A DNA stretch of 64,000 nt from Psychrobacter fulvigenes (GTDB lineage Bacteria; Pseudomonadota; Gammaproteobacteria; Pseudomonadales; Moraxellaceae), in contig NZ_CAJGZP010000001.1 in NCBI RefSeq assembly GCF_904846155.1, positions 3,340,289 to 3,404,288 of the forward strand, in the 5' to 3' direction. Shown piece by piece: positions 26,971 to 36,592 of the stretch. Below the pieces are notes generated by a model. It was not told the DNA's origin. It searched no databases and worked only from the letters and a program-made list of their open reading frames with translations. The first letter of the stretch is position 1. Each line of letters opens with the position of its first letter. Position numbers and translations under genes: made by a program.

Positions 26971-28494
26971 ATGACTGAATACTCAGAAAGTCTAATCAAT
27001 GAGCAGCAACCCACCACCGTCCGTCCTGTTGTTGAGCCCAACAATCCTTACGCGAGTACTCGCGGTAGCTTAGCTAGTAAGCAGCTACCTACTTTTGATG
27101 AAGCGATTATCAATAAATACAACCGTTCGGGACCACGCTATACTTCCTACCCGACCGCTTTAGAATTCTCAGAGATACCTGATGGTCTTGAGACAAAAAT
27201 CCTTCAAGATCGCGAAGCCCGTGCACCGCTATCTTTGTATTTTCACATCCCCTTCTGTCGTCATCTTTGCTACTACTGCGCCTGCAATAAAATTATCACC
27301 AAAAAGAACAGCGACTCAGGTGACTACTTGCAGTATTTAATGGCTGAGATTAAGCATAAGCGTCGCTTATTAGCGGTGCCAGATGATAGTGATAAACCAC
27401 TCGTTAAGCAGCTACATTTAGGCGGCGGGACGCCAACCTTCCTAAGTGATGAAGAGATGGTACAACTGTGGGAGTTTTTGCAGACTCAATTTGAGTTTTT
27501 ACCTGAAGACGAAGGTGACTACTCTATCGAGATCGACCCACGTGAGCTAGGTGATAATACCCTAAAGACTCTACGAGAGCTTGGCTTTAACCGAGTCAGC
27601 TTAGGGGTGCAAGATTTAGACGAGACCGTACAAATCGCAGTCAATCGCGTGTATTCAGCGGAGCTTATTGAAAACGTACTCAACGAGGCACGTGACTTAG
27701 GTTTTCATTCTATTAATCTTGATCTAATTTATGGCCTGCCGCATCAGACACCTGTGACCTTAGATAAAACGGTACGCCGCATCATCGAGATGTCACCAGA
27801 TCGCTTGTCAGTATTCAACTACGCGCATTTGCCAGAGCGCTTTAAAGCCCAACGCCAAATCAAAGATGAAGACTTGCCAGATCCAGCGGCTAAGCTCACC
27901 ATGCTTGGTAATACCATCAATACGCTGAGCGAAGCGGGTTATCAATATATCGGTATCGACCACTTTGCCAAGCCTGATGACGAGTTGGCTGTCGCACAGC
28001 GCGAAGGCAAGCTGCATCGCAACTTCCAAGGGTACACCATTATGGGCGACTGTGATTTGCTGGGGTTTGGCGTTTCATCCATCAGTCAAATTGCCAATGC
28101 CAATACCCGCTATATCCTACAAAACGATACGGACCTACAAGCTTACCAAGCCAATATAGATGCTGCACAGAGCAATCCTGCTGTCATGCCTGCGGTAAAA
28201 GTTATCAAAACCTCTATCAAAGATCGCTTGCGTGAATATGTGATTATGAATTTACTCTGTCACGACTATATCGACTTTAAAGACGTCAACCAAAAATTCG
28301 GTATCGATGCCATCACTTACTTTATTGAGGAAATTCAACAGCTTGGTGCCATGCAAGAAGACAAGCTTATCGATATGGATGCTGCTGGTATTCGGGTATT
28401 ACCGAAAGGTCGCCTGCTTGGTCGTAACGTAGCCATGGTATTTGATGAATATCTTGATAAAAAGCATAAGAACCGCTTTTCCAAGGTCATTTAA
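26971..28494 (+). CDS. hemN: Oxygen-independent coproporphyrinogen III oxidase
   Basis: A 507-residue radical-SAM enzyme that converts coproporphyrinogen III to protoporphyrinogen IX in heme synthesis without oxygen. The iron-sulfur motif lies in YFHIPFCRHLCYYCACNK, with CxxxCxxC spacing plus the extra Cys typical of HemN. The N-terminal YNRSGPRYTSYPTALEF and the later LHLGGGTPTFL and SIEIDPREL motifs are diagnostic of true HemN rather than HemW. A terminator follows at 28525. No clear FNR site was seen upstream. Confidence 0.95.
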   Translation: MTEYSESLINEQQPTTVRPVVEPNNPYASTRGSLASKQLPTFDEAIINKYNRSGPRYTSYPTALEFSEIPDGLETKILQDREARAPLSLYFHIPFCRHLCYYCACNKIITKKNSDSGDYLQYLMAEIKHKRRLLAVPDDSDKPLVKQLHLGGGTPTFLSDEEMVQLWEFLQTQFEFLPEDEGDYSIEIDPRELGDNTLKTLRELGFNRVSLGVQDLDETVQIAVNRVYSAELIENVLNEARDLGFHSINLDLIYGLPHQTPVTLDKTVRRIIEMSPDRLSVFNYAHLPERFKAQRQIKDEDLPDPAAKLTMLGNTINTLSEAGYQYIGIDHFAKPDDELAVAQREGKLHRNFQGYTIMGDCDLLGFGVSSISQIANANTRYILQNDTDLQAYQANIDAAQSNPAVMPAVKVIKTSIKDRLREYVIMNLLCHDYIDFKDVNQKFGIDAITYFIEEIQQLGAMQEDKLIDMDAAGIRVLPKGRLLGRNVAMVFDEYLDKKHKNRFSKVI

Positions 28495-28524
28495 GGCCTC
28501 TTCATTCCGCTATTAATGATAGAG

Positions 28525-28556
28525 AAAGACCTCAATTCAAAACTGAGGTCTTTTTT
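28525..28556 (+). terminator. hemN terminator
   Basis: AAAGACCTCA pairs with TGAGGTCTTTTTT, 30 bases after the hemN stop. Confidence 0.85.
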
Positions 28557-28630
28557 GTTGTTTATGATAAAGGTGGTTATTTAAATTAAGTCAATCTAGT
28601 CTACCGTCGTTCCTCTATAAAGACATACAG

Positions 28631-28704
28631 TGCTACTGGAGTAAGTTTTACGCAGCCTCTGTCTGCGTAAGCACAGCACGCAAGGAAAATTTATACCAGT
28701 AGCA
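28631..28704. repeat. REP-like palindromic element, copy 2
   Basis: A 74-base unit closely similar to 2145-2220. It has the same TGCTACTGG and CCAGTAGCA ends, the same GCAGCCTCTG interior block and the same AAAATTTaTACC closing arm. Differences are concentrated in the central loop (TCTGCGTAAGCACAG against GAGTGCGAAGCGCACAG), where compensating pairing seems to be kept. It lies between two convergent genes. Confidence 0.8.
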
Positions 28705-28734
28705 CGTTATAATAATGATACTTTTTATTTAGGA

Positions 28735-30117
28735 TTAATTATATTCAGTAGGCATGACGATATATAGCCTATTGGCATCCTCTATGGTTTTTTCACTATC
28801 CAGATATTTTTGCTCAACGGTACTTTTCGAATTGATAATCGTTGAGTCTGTCAGCGCAAAATCATCATCATTGAGTAGCCCAAGTGAGCCATCTTGACGC
28901 AACCATAGACCTTCTAGTTTGTCATGTGGATAGTCTAATGCCGCGAGAACATCGACTACCAAAGATTTTTTAACTGGTTTAATACTTATGCTTTCAAATA
29001 CTTGCCAATTGTCTTCACTCTCTGCAATGAGCTGCTCTAGCGTTTGTCCGTCGATAGTCAAGCCTACTGTATCGTCTGGCTTGATAATATCTGTGCTAGC
29101 AATCGTCTCAATACTAGTAGCATCAACGATATTAATTTTATAGATAAGTTTTTGCGCAGAGCTATCCTGTAGCGGAAACTTACGGTCATGCTCAATCACA
29201 TAAAACTCATAACTGTTGAGCGCAACAATGCCCGATGTCACGTGCTGCGCTTTATCAAGACGATACAAATATTGCGCTATGTGACCCGAATCCAAATTGA
29301 TAGTGACTATCCGCACCAAACTAGAGATACGCCCTGACTTATCAGGATTATCCATAGAGGACTCCATAATACCGACCAGCGTCGTCTGGTCAGGAGTGAT
29401 GCTTAACGCTTCCATTCCGCGATTGGCACGACGCTTAGCAAACTCTGGCGGTAACAAAATCTGCTTACCATCAATGACCACGTTATTGCGCTCATCACTT
29501 GCAAACGGATTGATACGTGCAATCTCTACCCCGTCCGCATCATAATGAACCAAGTGCGGCCCATACTCATCACTGATCCAAAAACTGCCATCTTTGAGTA
29601 CAGCAAGGCCTTCAGGATCCAGACCATTGATATCCGTTCTGATGGGGTTACTCACCTCATCAAAAGGTAGGTTTGGATTCACAGTCATCGGCTGTCCATC
29701 GACATCGTAAGGGACTTCATTGGTTCCGCCCAACGCTTTTGGATTTGGTAATCCAGAAATAGGCTTGCCGCTGCTGTCTTTAAGCAGTATCTCTTTAATC
29801 TTGGTAATACTTCCGTCGGCTTGTAGCTCAAACAGCCCAATGCGCGGGGTATAATCAGGTACCAAAAACTGCTTACCCTTACCTGCAATGCCCTCAAAAT
29901 CAGCATTGGGGCCACGATCGGTCAGCACATAAAACTGATTGGCATTGGTTGGATGTGCCGCTGCATCTGAGCCAAAGCCGCCGCCTCGAATCTCAAGCTT
30001 CCTCTCAGGATAAGCAGCATTGGTGTGCGAGTCATCAAGCACGACATAAGGTAATGGACTGCCTTGTACAAACTCATCTATATTGATGAGTTCTGTATTC
30101 ACATCTTGCTTGGTCAT
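28735..30117 (-). CDS. Phytase-like esterase family protein (PF13449 type)
   Basis: A 460-residue protein of the 'esterase-like activity of phytase' family, a beta-propeller. Recognisable segments are RGGGFGSDAAAHP, YVLTDRGPNADF, DPEGLAVLKDGSFWISDEYGPHLVHYD and NRGMEALSITPD, with LEGLWLRQDGSLGLLNDDDF near the end. No signal peptide is visible at the start (MTKQDVNTELINIDEF), unlike many family members that are secreted. It may therefore be cytoplasmic, or an upstream start may be missed. The substrate is unknown. Confidence 0.82.
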   Translation of the reverse strand: MTKQDVNTELINIDEFVQGSPLPYVVLDDSHTNAAYPERKLEIRGGGFGSDAAAHPTNANQFYVLTDRGPNADFEGIAGKGKQFLVPDYTPRIGLFELQADGSITKIKEILLKDSSGKPISGLPNPKALGGTNEVPYDVDGQPMTVNPNLPFDEVSNPIRTDINGLDPEGLAVLKDGSFWISDEYGPHLVHYDADGVEIARINPFASDERNNVVIDGKQILLPPEFAKRRANRGMEALSITPDQTTLVGIMESSMDNPDKSGRISSLVRIVTINLDSGHIAQYLYRLDKAQHVTSGIVALNSYEFYVIEHDRKFPLQDSSAQKLIYKINIVDATSIETIASTDIIKPDDTVGLTIDGQTLEQLIAESEDNWQVFESISIKPVKKSLVVDVLAALDYPHDKLEGLWLRQDGSLGLLNDDDFALTDSTIINSKSTVEQKYLDSEKTIEDANRLYIVMPTEYN

Positions 30118-30202
30118 TTTTGCATTCCTTAAACAGTTTTTATTATTAAAATAACAACACCTGCTACCGATTGAAGAAAAATTTTAACTAATTACAACTC
30201 AA

Positions 30203-30241
30203 AAAAATAGCCAGCGCATAATAAGCTAACTGACTATTTTT
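30203..30241 (-). terminator. Terminator of the NfeD/SPFH operon
   Basis: On the minus strand AAAAATAGTCAG pairs imperfectly with CTGGCTATTTTT, about 40 bases after the stop of the SPFH gene. Confidence 0.65.
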
Positions 30242-30280
30242 AGGCGTTCTTTGTCTTAGATATGGTTAAAACATGACTGG

Positions 30281-31183
30281 TTAAACTTTTAGTTTATCAC
30301 CAACCATACCTTTTACCGTACTTAGTATATCAGCAGGTAATACCACCATTTTTGAGTTATCAGACTCAGCTAACTGACGAATCGACTTGATATACTGCTC
30401 ACCAAGCAAGTAGACAATCGGCATTTCTTCATCGCCCATAGCAGCGGTAATAAGACGAATAGACTCTTCAGACCCTTTGGCCAGTACGACTTGCGCTTCA
30501 GCATCGCGGCGTGAGGCCTCCAAGCGCCCATCTGCTTCCAAGATAGCAGCCTGCTTTTGACCATCGGCACGTGTCACTGTCGCACGGCGGAGACGCTCTG
30601 CCGCTGCCTGCTCTTCCATCGACGCCTGCATGGTTTGTGAAGGATTAATATCTTGAATCTCTACTGTTTTAAGGGTAATACCCCAATCGGCAATATCTTC
30701 TGAAATCGCATGTTTAAGCAAGGCTTTAATTTCATCACGGCTAGATAAGGCATTATCTAAATCCATCTCACCAATGATAGAACGCAATGAAGTCTGCACC
30801 AAATTACGAATACCATACTCATAATCCTCAATACCATAAACCGCTTTATCAGGGCGCACGATATTAATATAAGCAACGGCGTTGGCAATAATAACCACGT
30901 TATCACGAGTAATGACTTCTTGTGAGGGGATATCAAGGACGATATCTTTAGTCGTTACTTTATAGGCAATCCTATCAACAAAAGGAATAATAATACTAAA
31001 TCCAGGCTCTAAAGTTTGTTGATACTTACCTAGCCGCTGAACCACCCATTTGTAGCCTTGCGGCACGATACATACGCCTTTGTATACCGTAAAGACGACT
31101 AGCGCAGCCAATACCAGCATAACGATACTAAGGCCATTCATGCTATTGATAATACTATTCATAAAGCTCTCTCCTTGCGCCAT
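30281..31183 (-). CDS. SPFH/band 7 membrane protein (QmcA/stomatin-like)
   Basis: 300 residues. One N-terminal transmembrane helix (about 14-33: IVMLVLAALVVFTVYKGVCI) precedes an SPFH domain beginning VPQGYKWVVQRLGKYQQTLEPGFSIIIPFVDRI. A long helical segment follows (ADGQKQAAILEADGRLEASRRDAEAQVVLAKG). Such proteins form ring-shaped membrane scaffolds. The first four residues before MNSIINSMNG may be artefactual, and a start at residue 8 is also possible. It is downstream of an NfeD gene, the usual partner. Confidence 0.9.
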   Translation of the reverse strand: MAQGESFMNSIINSMNGLSIVMLVLAALVVFTVYKGVCIVPQGYKWVVQRLGKYQQTLEPGFSIIIPFVDRIAYKVTTKDIVLDIPSQEVITRDNVVIIANAVAYINIVRPDKAVYGIEDYEYGIRNLVQTSLRSIIGEMDLDNALSSRDEIKALLKHAISEDIADWGITLKTVEIQDINPSQTMQASMEEQAAAERLRRATVTRADGQKQAAILEADGRLEASRRDAEAQVVLAKGSEESIRLITAAMGDEEMPIVYLLGEQYIKSIRQLAESDNSKMVVLPADILSTVKGMVGDKLKV

Positions 31184-31294
31184 TGCTCTGAATAGTGCAG
31201 CAATGTCTCATTTTTTGATCTCTACTAATCCATTGTATGATTGTACTGTAAATAGCTCCTACGAATGGTTATGCTAAGTAACGACTTCAGCCTA

Positions 31295-31915
31295 TCAATT
31301 GTCTGTAAACTTCTTATTCAGGCGAGCTCTATCAAGGTTTTCTTTATTAAGGCTCAGCTTACTTTGCTCAACTTTACGACGATTCATTTCATTGGATCTT
31401 AACTCATTGATATTGGGCCGACTAGCAACGACAGGTGCTGCAATACGTTTGGTAGGCGCTACCACTAGCTCATTACCAGTAATATCAGTCACCACCACTC
31501 GATCACCTACTTCCACAGTTTCATCAATAGTACGACAATCCCATTCATCTGCGCCCACTATAGGCACATTGAAACGTACACGCCCAGAGATACCGTCTTG
31601 CGGCTTAACGACAATCATACCTGTCTCTCCGATGATTACAGTACCGCCCAGTCCAGCCTTTGTACGATCTACCGATAGTGGTTTGATATATTTGACCCAA
31701 GCAAACATAAATACTACGGATAGAGCTAACCAGATAATGACTTGTGCAAATAAAGGGATAGGTAATAACCAAGCTAAGGCAGCAACGATAACCGCAGCAG
31801 CGCCAAACCAAAGGCTAGCAAAGGTCGGAATAAAAATCTCAGCAATCATCAATAAAAAACCCAGTACGAGCCAATGCCAAGGCTCAATCATCCAAATAGT
31901 CTCAATCATTGCCAT
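31295..31915 (-). CDS. NfeD-family membrane protein
   Basis: 206 residues. The first ~75 form transmembrane helices (WHWLVLGFLLMIAEIFIPTFASLWFGAAAVIVAALAW is typical NfeD). The region after residue 90 forms the OB-fold domain (GETGMIVVKPQDGISGRVRF, EVGDRVVVTDITGNELVV), and the tail is basic. NfeD proteins pair with SPFH scaffolds. The SPFH gene follows 111 bases downstream on the same strand. Confidence 0.88.
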   Translation of the reverse strand: MAMIETIWMIEPWHWLVLGFLLMIAEIFIPTFASLWFGAAAVIVAALAWLLPIPLFAQVIIWLALSVVFMFAWVKYIKPLSVDRTKAGLGGTVIIGETGMIVVKPQDGISGRVRFNVPIVGADEWDCRTIDETVEVGDRVVVTDITGNELVVAPTKRIAAPVVASRPNINELRSNEMNRRKVEQSKLSLNKENLDRARLNKKFTDN

Positions 31916-32050
31916 ACCCTCCTCTGCATTCCTACCTTTTAATGTACCACAATTTGGTTATAGATATTGTCTTAAAAATCAATAATATAACCTATTATTA
32001 TCCTAGTAGAGATATAATTGAAACTATTATCTAAAAAAATTAAACGCACA

Positions 32051-32078
32051 AAAAAACGACCGCCTAAGCGATCGTTTT
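32051..32078 (-). terminator. Terminator of the first outer-membrane barrel gene
   Basis: ACGACCGC and GCGATCGT pair around CTAA with A/T tails. The hairpin core is identical to the one at 32821-32850 behind the paralogous gene. Confidence 0.85.
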
Positions 32079-32108
32079 ATCATAGCTAATAAGCCGTATT
32101 TCAGAGAC

Positions 32109-32660
32109 TTAAAACTTTAAATGAGCACCTAGAGTAAGTAGTTTGGCATCAACATCGCTGTCCATTATGCCGTACTCTGCTTCAACATTAAAACTAGGGT
32201 TAACTGCATAACCCAAGCCTATGCCACCTGCGATACCTTTTTCACTAGTCGATAGTGACCTTCCATCAGTTAAATTAATATCCACTTCAGTCTTCGCAAG
32301 ACCTAGTTTACCTTTGGCGTATAGTGCGGTATTAGCAAAAGCGTAACGATAAGTGCCATAAACACCATAAGTCTTGGCATCAATATCACCTTTGATACCA
32401 TCAGCGCTGATATCAGCATCATCAGAACCGACGTATTCAACTTCCATACCAAAGTTATTATCAAAATAGAGACCTGCATAGACTCCATAAGCTGTTGGAT
32501 CATCGACATTCGCATCATCAACATCCAAACTAAATTGACCAGCCTTGATACCCACGTATGGCTGAGTGGTATAACTCCCATAGGTCATAGCTGCTTGTGC
32601 GCTCACACTTACTAATGAGGCAGTTGCTAAAACTATCAAAGACTTCTGTAAAATATTCAT
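32109..32660 (-). CDS. Outer-membrane beta-barrel protein, paralog A
   Basis: 183 residues with a cleavable signal peptide (MNILQKSLIVLATASLVSVSAQA). A small barrel follows, of the Opacity/OmpA-N-like type: PYVGIKAGQF, YGVYAGLYFDNNFGMEVEYVG, TYGVYGTYRYAF, GKLGLAKTEV and GGIGLGYAV, ending in the typical C-terminal Phe (LTLGAHLKF). It is very similar to the gene at 32878, so the two arose by tandem duplication. A specific function is not evident. Confidence 0.88.
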   Translation of the reverse strand: MNILQKSLIVLATASLVSVSAQAAMTYGSYTTQPYVGIKAGQFSLDVDDANVDDPTAYGVYAGLYFDNNFGMEVEYVGSDDADISADGIKGDIDAKTYGVYGTYRYAFANTALYAKGKLGLAKTEVDINLTDGRSLSTSEKGIAGGIGLGYAVNPSFNVEAEYGIMDSDVDAKLLTLGAHLKF

Positions 32661-32820
32661 ACACCCTCCTAATCAAACAAATAGTTAACTAAAGAAACTG
32701 AGCATTTATTTTTTATATAAAATATCGCTCAAACTGTCATTAAAACTTTAACATCAGTAAACAGTTTCTATCATACATTCTTTAATCAAAATATATTAGT
32801 TTTTATAGAGAGTTTTTAGC

Positions 32821-32850
32821 AAAAAAACGACCGCCTAAGCGATCGTTTTT
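32821..32850 (-). terminator. Terminator of the second outer-membrane barrel gene
   Basis: A AAAACGACCGC/GCGATCGTTTT hairpin with the same core as 32051-32078. Sequence identity of the two terminators shows that the duplicated unit included the terminator. Confidence 0.85.
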
Positions 32851-32877
32851 ATATTTAATAAGTTACTAACTAGATAT

Positions 32878-33411
32878 TTAGAACTTTAAGTGTGCACCAA
32901 CAGTCCATAGATCTGCATCGCTACCCAACTTGTCATATTCAGCTTCGACACTGAAATCTGAGTTCACTGCATAACCTAGACCAATACCACCAGCAATACT
33001 GGTATCTTTGTCTGAGATGTTACTAAGTGGAACAGTACTAGAAGCTTTCACTTCAGTTCTGGCAACACCTAATTTACCTTTAGCATATAGAGCAGTGTTC
33101 GGGAAAGTATAACGGTAAGTACCATAAGCGCCATAAGTCTTGGCATCTACGTCACCATTATAATAATCCGCATCGTCTGAACCTAAGTACTCAACTTCCA
33201 TACCAAAGTTAGGATCGAAGTTATAACCAGCATAGACACCATAAGCTGTTGGCTTGTCTGCACCATTAAGGTCTAAGTCAAACTGACCAGCTTTGATACC
33301 TACGTACGGCTGACCAACATAACCACTACCGTAAGAGACAGCTGCTTGTGCGCCTACGCTAACTAAAGAACCTACTGCTAGTGCTAATAAAGTTTTTTGT
33401 AAAGTTTTCAT
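32878..33411 (-). CDS. Outer-membrane beta-barrel protein, paralog B
   Basis: 177 residues from the ATG at 33409-33411, chosen because AAGGAG stands just ahead of it and a signal peptide begins there (MKTLQKTLLALAVGSLVSVG). It shares PYVGIKAGQFDLD, YGVYAGYNFDPNFGMEVEYLGSDDAD, YGTYRYTFPNTALYAKGKLG and the final HLKF with paralog A. It is the upstream member of the tandem pair, each with its own terminator. Confidence 0.9.
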   Translation of the reverse strand: MKTLQKTLLALAVGSLVSVGAQAAVSYGSGYVGQPYVGIKAGQFDLDLNGADKPTAYGVYAGYNFDPNFGMEVEYLGSDDADYYNGDVDAKTYGAYGTYRYTFPNTALYAKGKLGVARTEVKASSTVPLSNISDKDTSIAGGIGLGYAVNSDFSVEAEYDKLGSDADLWTVGAHLKF

Positions 33412-33730
33412 TATTATCTCCTTAAAACGAATTTTGACAAACAAGTTATTTATTTATTACTACTGACTAAAAGTAGCCACATCGCCTTGTTTGCTAACGA
33501 TGAATATATAGTAACAAAGTATTTCGAACGCTGTGTCAGTGTTTAATAGTGCGACAGTTAAGTTTTGCAAGCGTATGTCAGCAACTGGGTTACAAAGGCC
33601 TAGATATGAAATATCTTGTTACAAACCTAGCTTTATGCTTCATTTTATGTCCACTTTTATCATTCAATGAACTGAGACAGTATCAGCACTCTCATATACC
33701 TATTGTGATATAGAGCTTTATATCACAATA
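33412..33730. other. Intergenic region between dnaK and the barrel genes
   Basis: No gene. It contains the promoter region of paralog B. Close to dnaK there is a perfect 10-base-arm palindrome, TTGTGATATA/TATATCACAA (33703-33712 and 33719-33728), abutting the dnaK terminator and possibly forming a second hairpin on the dnaK transcript. Confidence 0.5.
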
Positions 33731-33758
33731 AAAAGCGCACTCCATAGAGTGCGCTTTT
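33731..33758 (-). terminator. dnaK terminator
   Basis: AAAAGCGCACTC and GAGTGCGCTTTT pair perfectly around a 4-base loop, 34 bases past the dnaK stop on the minus strand. Confidence 0.9.
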
Positions 33759-33791
33759 CCTTAAGCTATGTTCACAATCAGCAGTTAATGC

Positions 33792-35732
33792 TTATTTTTT
33801 GTCTTCATCAACTTCAGTAAACTCGGCATCAACGACATCATCGTCAGCTTGGCTGCTATCTGCTGCATCCGCACCTTGTTGGAACTGATTTGGATCCATA
33901 CCTTCAGCGCCTGCACCGCTATCAGCGTAGATCTTTTGGCTGACCGGTAAGAATGCGTTGTCCAACGCTTCAAGCTTGGCTTTGATATCGTCGTGATCAT
34001 CTTCTTTGGTAGCCGCTTCAAGCTCAGAGATGGCTGTTTCTACTGTCGATTTTTCATCTTCAGTCACTTTATCTTCAGCTTCTTTCAGTGCTTTTTGTAC
34101 CGCATGGATACGACCATCTGCTTCGTTACGCACTTGTGCTAAGTTCGCAAACTTCTCATCTTCAGCGGCGTTCGCTTCAGCGTCGCGTACCATTTGCTCG
34201 ACTTCTTCATCCGACAAGCCGGAGTCTGCTTTAATCTGGATACTCTGTGCTTTACCAGTACCTTTATCAGTCGCTGAAATGTTCATGATACCGTCAGCGT
34301 TGATATCAAAGGTCACTTCGATTTGTGGCAGACCACGTGGTGCTGGTGGAATATCGGTTAAATCAAAACGGCCAAGCTGTTTGTTTTGGTTAGCGATTTT
34401 ACGCTCACCTTGATAGACCTGAATCGTTACTGCTGGCTGGTTATCTTCTGCCGTAGAGAACACTTGTGATTTCTTAGTAGGAATCATGGTGTTTTTCTCA
34501 ATGATTGGCGTCATCACACCACCCATTGTTTCGATACCAAGCGTCAGTGGCGTTACGTCAAGTAGTAATACGTCGGTTTTGTCGCCAGACAATACTGCAC
34601 CTTGAATCGCTGCACCCGCTGCTACTGCTTCATCAGGGTTAACGTCTTTACGTGGCTCTTGACCGAAGAACTCTTGTACTTTCTGTTGTACAAGTGGCAT
34701 ACGCGTCTGACCACCAACTAAGATAACGTCATCGATGTCAGCATTTTTAAGGCCAGCATCTTCTAGTGCAATCTTACAAGGACCCATCGTGCGTTGTACC
34801 AACTCTTCCGTCAGGCTCTCTAGCTTTGAGCGGCTGATGGTTATGACTAAATGCTTAGGACCACTGCTGTCAGCAGTAATATATGGTAAGTTCACTTCAG
34901 TGCTTTGGGCACTTGATAGCTCAATCTTCGCTTTTTCAGCAGCCTCTTTTAGACGCTGCATCGCTAGTGAGTCACCTTTTAAGTTGACGTCTTGTTCTTT
35001 TTTGAACTCATTGACTAGATAGTCAATCAAAGCTGAGTCAAAGTCTTCACCACCAAGGAAAGTGTCACCGTTGGTTGATAATACTTCAAACTGCTGCTCG
35101 CCATCGACGTCAGCGATTTCGATGATTGATACGTCAAAAGTACCACCACCTAAGTCATAGACAGCAACCGTGCTATCGCCTTGCTTTTTATCCATACCAT
35201 AAGCGAGTGCGGCGGCTGTTGGTTCGTTGATAATACGTTTTACATCAAGACCAGCAATTTTACCCGCATCTTTCGTTGCTTGACGCTGTGAGTCGTTAAA
35301 GTAAGCAGGGACAGTAATGACCGCTTCAGTAACGCTTTCACCTAAGTAGTCTTCTGCTGTTTTTTTCATTTTTGTTAAGATGTCAGCAGAAATCTGTGGC
35401 GGCGCTAACTTCTTACCGTTTACTTCGACCCAAGCATCACCATTATCGGCTTTAACGATTTTGTATGGCACCATACCGATGTCTTTTTGTACGACCTTGT
35501 CATCAAAGCGACGACCGATCAGACGTTTGATCGCAAACAAAGTGTTATTTGGGTTGGTGACTGCTTGACGTTTGGCTGATTGGCCAACCAGTGTCTCGTC
35601 ATCTTTATAAGCGACGATAGAGGGTGTGGTACGTGTACCTTCCGCGTTTTCGATAATTTTAACGCTATCACCTTCCATTACCGCAACACATGAGTTAGTT
35701 GTACCTAAATCAATACCAATAACTTTACCCAT
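33792..35732 (-). CDS. dnaK: Chaperone DnaK (Hsp70)
   Basis: 646 residues. The ATPase domain starts [21 protein letters not shown] and carries [14 protein letters not shown] and [13 protein letters not shown]. The substrate-binding domain follows the linker [16 protein letters not shown]. The C-terminus has the expected acidic end ([17 protein letters not shown]). It works with DnaJ and GrpE in protein folding; grpE lies upstream on the same strand. A heat-shock-type promoter precedes it (35875-35904). dnaJ is not in the window. Confidence 0.98.
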   Translation of the reverse strand: MGKVIGIDLGTTNSCVAVMEGDSVKIIENAEGTRTTPSIVAYKDDETLVGQSAKRQAVTNPNNTLFAIKRLIGRRFDDKVVQKDIGMVPYKIVKADNGDAWVEVNGKKLAPPQISADILTKMKKTAEDYLGESVTEAVITVPAYFNDSQRQATKDAGKIAGLDVKRIINEPTAAALAYGMDKKQGDSTVAVYDLGGGTFDVSIIEIADVDGEQQFEVLSTNGDTFLGGEDFDSALIDYLVNEFKKEQDVNLKGDSLAMQRLKEAAEKAKIELSSAQSTEVNLPYITADSSGPKHLVITISRSKLESLTEELVQRTMGPCKIALEDAGLKNADIDDVILVGGQTRMPLVQQKVQEFFGQEPRKDVNPDEAVAAGAAIQGAVLSGDKTDVLLLDVTPLTLGIETMGGVMTPIIEKNTMIPTKKSQVFSTAEDNQPAVTIQVYQGERKIANQNKQLGRFDLTDIPPAPRGLPQIEVTFDINADGIMNISATDKGTGKAQSIQIKADSGLSDEEVEQMVRDAEANAAEDEKFANLAQVRNEADGRIHAVQKALKEAEDKVTEDEKSTVETAISELEAATKEDDHDDIKAKLEALDNAFLPVSQKIYADSGAGAEGMDPNQFQQGADAADSSQADDDVVDAEFTEVDEDKK

Positions 35733-35874
35733 AATTTATTACTCCAAATCTATTTTGATACGTAAATGTTTAATATTAGTGGCTAACCAGCAGCACTGGT
35801 TAAGTTGTCCATCCGCGATAGAGCTGATTATTCGAAGTTTTTAATAACAGTCTATAAGCGGTTACTTGTTGCTT

Positions 35875-35904
35875 TATATCGGTTTGCATCTATAACTTTT
35901 CAAG
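35875..35904 (-). promoter_or_regulatory. Candidate sigma-32 promoter of dnaK
   Basis: Read on the minus strand, CTTGAAA (35904-35898) is followed after 15 bases by CCGATATA (35882-35875). This resembles the heat-shock pattern CTTGAAA-N13-15-CCCCATnT. It lies about 140 bases before the dnaK start. Confidence 0.5.
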
Positions 35905-35986
35905 TCAATATCGATGCAAAAACCTGCCTTTGTGTGTATTTTTGTGAATATCCTTAGCTTTAATAAGGTTTAGCGCCTCTGATACC

Positions 35987-36592
35987 CTACTGTCCGACAC
36001 GTACCATAGCAGGGCGCAGTAAGCGACCATTTAGGCTATAGCCTTTTTGCAATACCGTACCGACCGTATCTGCTGGAGCGTCGGTATCAATACCTACCGC
36101 TTCATGAAAATCAGCGTTAAACTTCTCATCTTGTGGATCGATGACTTCTACGCCATTCTTATTCAAGACATCCAGTAATGCTTTATGAGTCAACTTCACC
36201 CCTTCAGCAACTGGATCTGTATCGTCAGCGTTTTCAATAGCGCGCTCTAAATTATCGACGACCTCTAACAACTCTTTGGCAAATTTTTGCAAAGCAAATT
36301 TTTTGCTTTTATCTGCTTCTTGTTCCATACGCTTTTGCGCATTGTAGGCTTCTGCATTGGCACGAGCAGTGGTCTCGCGGGCTTGCTTGACTTCGCCCTC
36401 TAGCTCTGCGATACGCGCGTTGAAAGCATCAATATCGATCTCGTTTTCAATGGTCGTGTTCTCTTCTGAGTTATTTTGTGGATCAAACTCATTCAGCGTT
36501 TCTGCTAATACGCTGTCTTCACGCTCGATATTACTTTGTGCAGCCTTTGGGTTTTCTACGTCATGTTCGTGATTAGGGACTTGCTCGCTCAT
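35987..36592 (-). CDS. grpE: Nucleotide exchange factor GrpE
   Basis: 201 residues. An acidic, disordered N-terminus is followed by a long coiled coil (ELEGEVKQARETTARANAEAYNAQKRMEQE). The beta-wing head then carries the hallmark FNADFHEAVGIDTDAPADTVGTVLQKGYSLNGRLLRPAMVRVG. It releases ADP from DnaK. It is 254 bases upstream of dnaK on the same strand, and each gene has its own heat-shock-like promoter. AGGAGC lies before the ATG. Confidence 0.97.
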   Translation of the reverse strand: MSEQVPNHEHDVENPKAAQSNIEREDSVLAETLNEFDPQNNSEENTTIENEIDIDAFNARIAELEGEVKQARETTARANAEAYNAQKRMEQEADKSKKFALQKFAKELLEVVDNLERAIENADDTDPVAEGVKLTHKALLDVLNKNGVEVIDPQDEKFNADFHEAVGIDTDAPADTVGTVLQKGYSLNGRLLRPAMVRVGQ

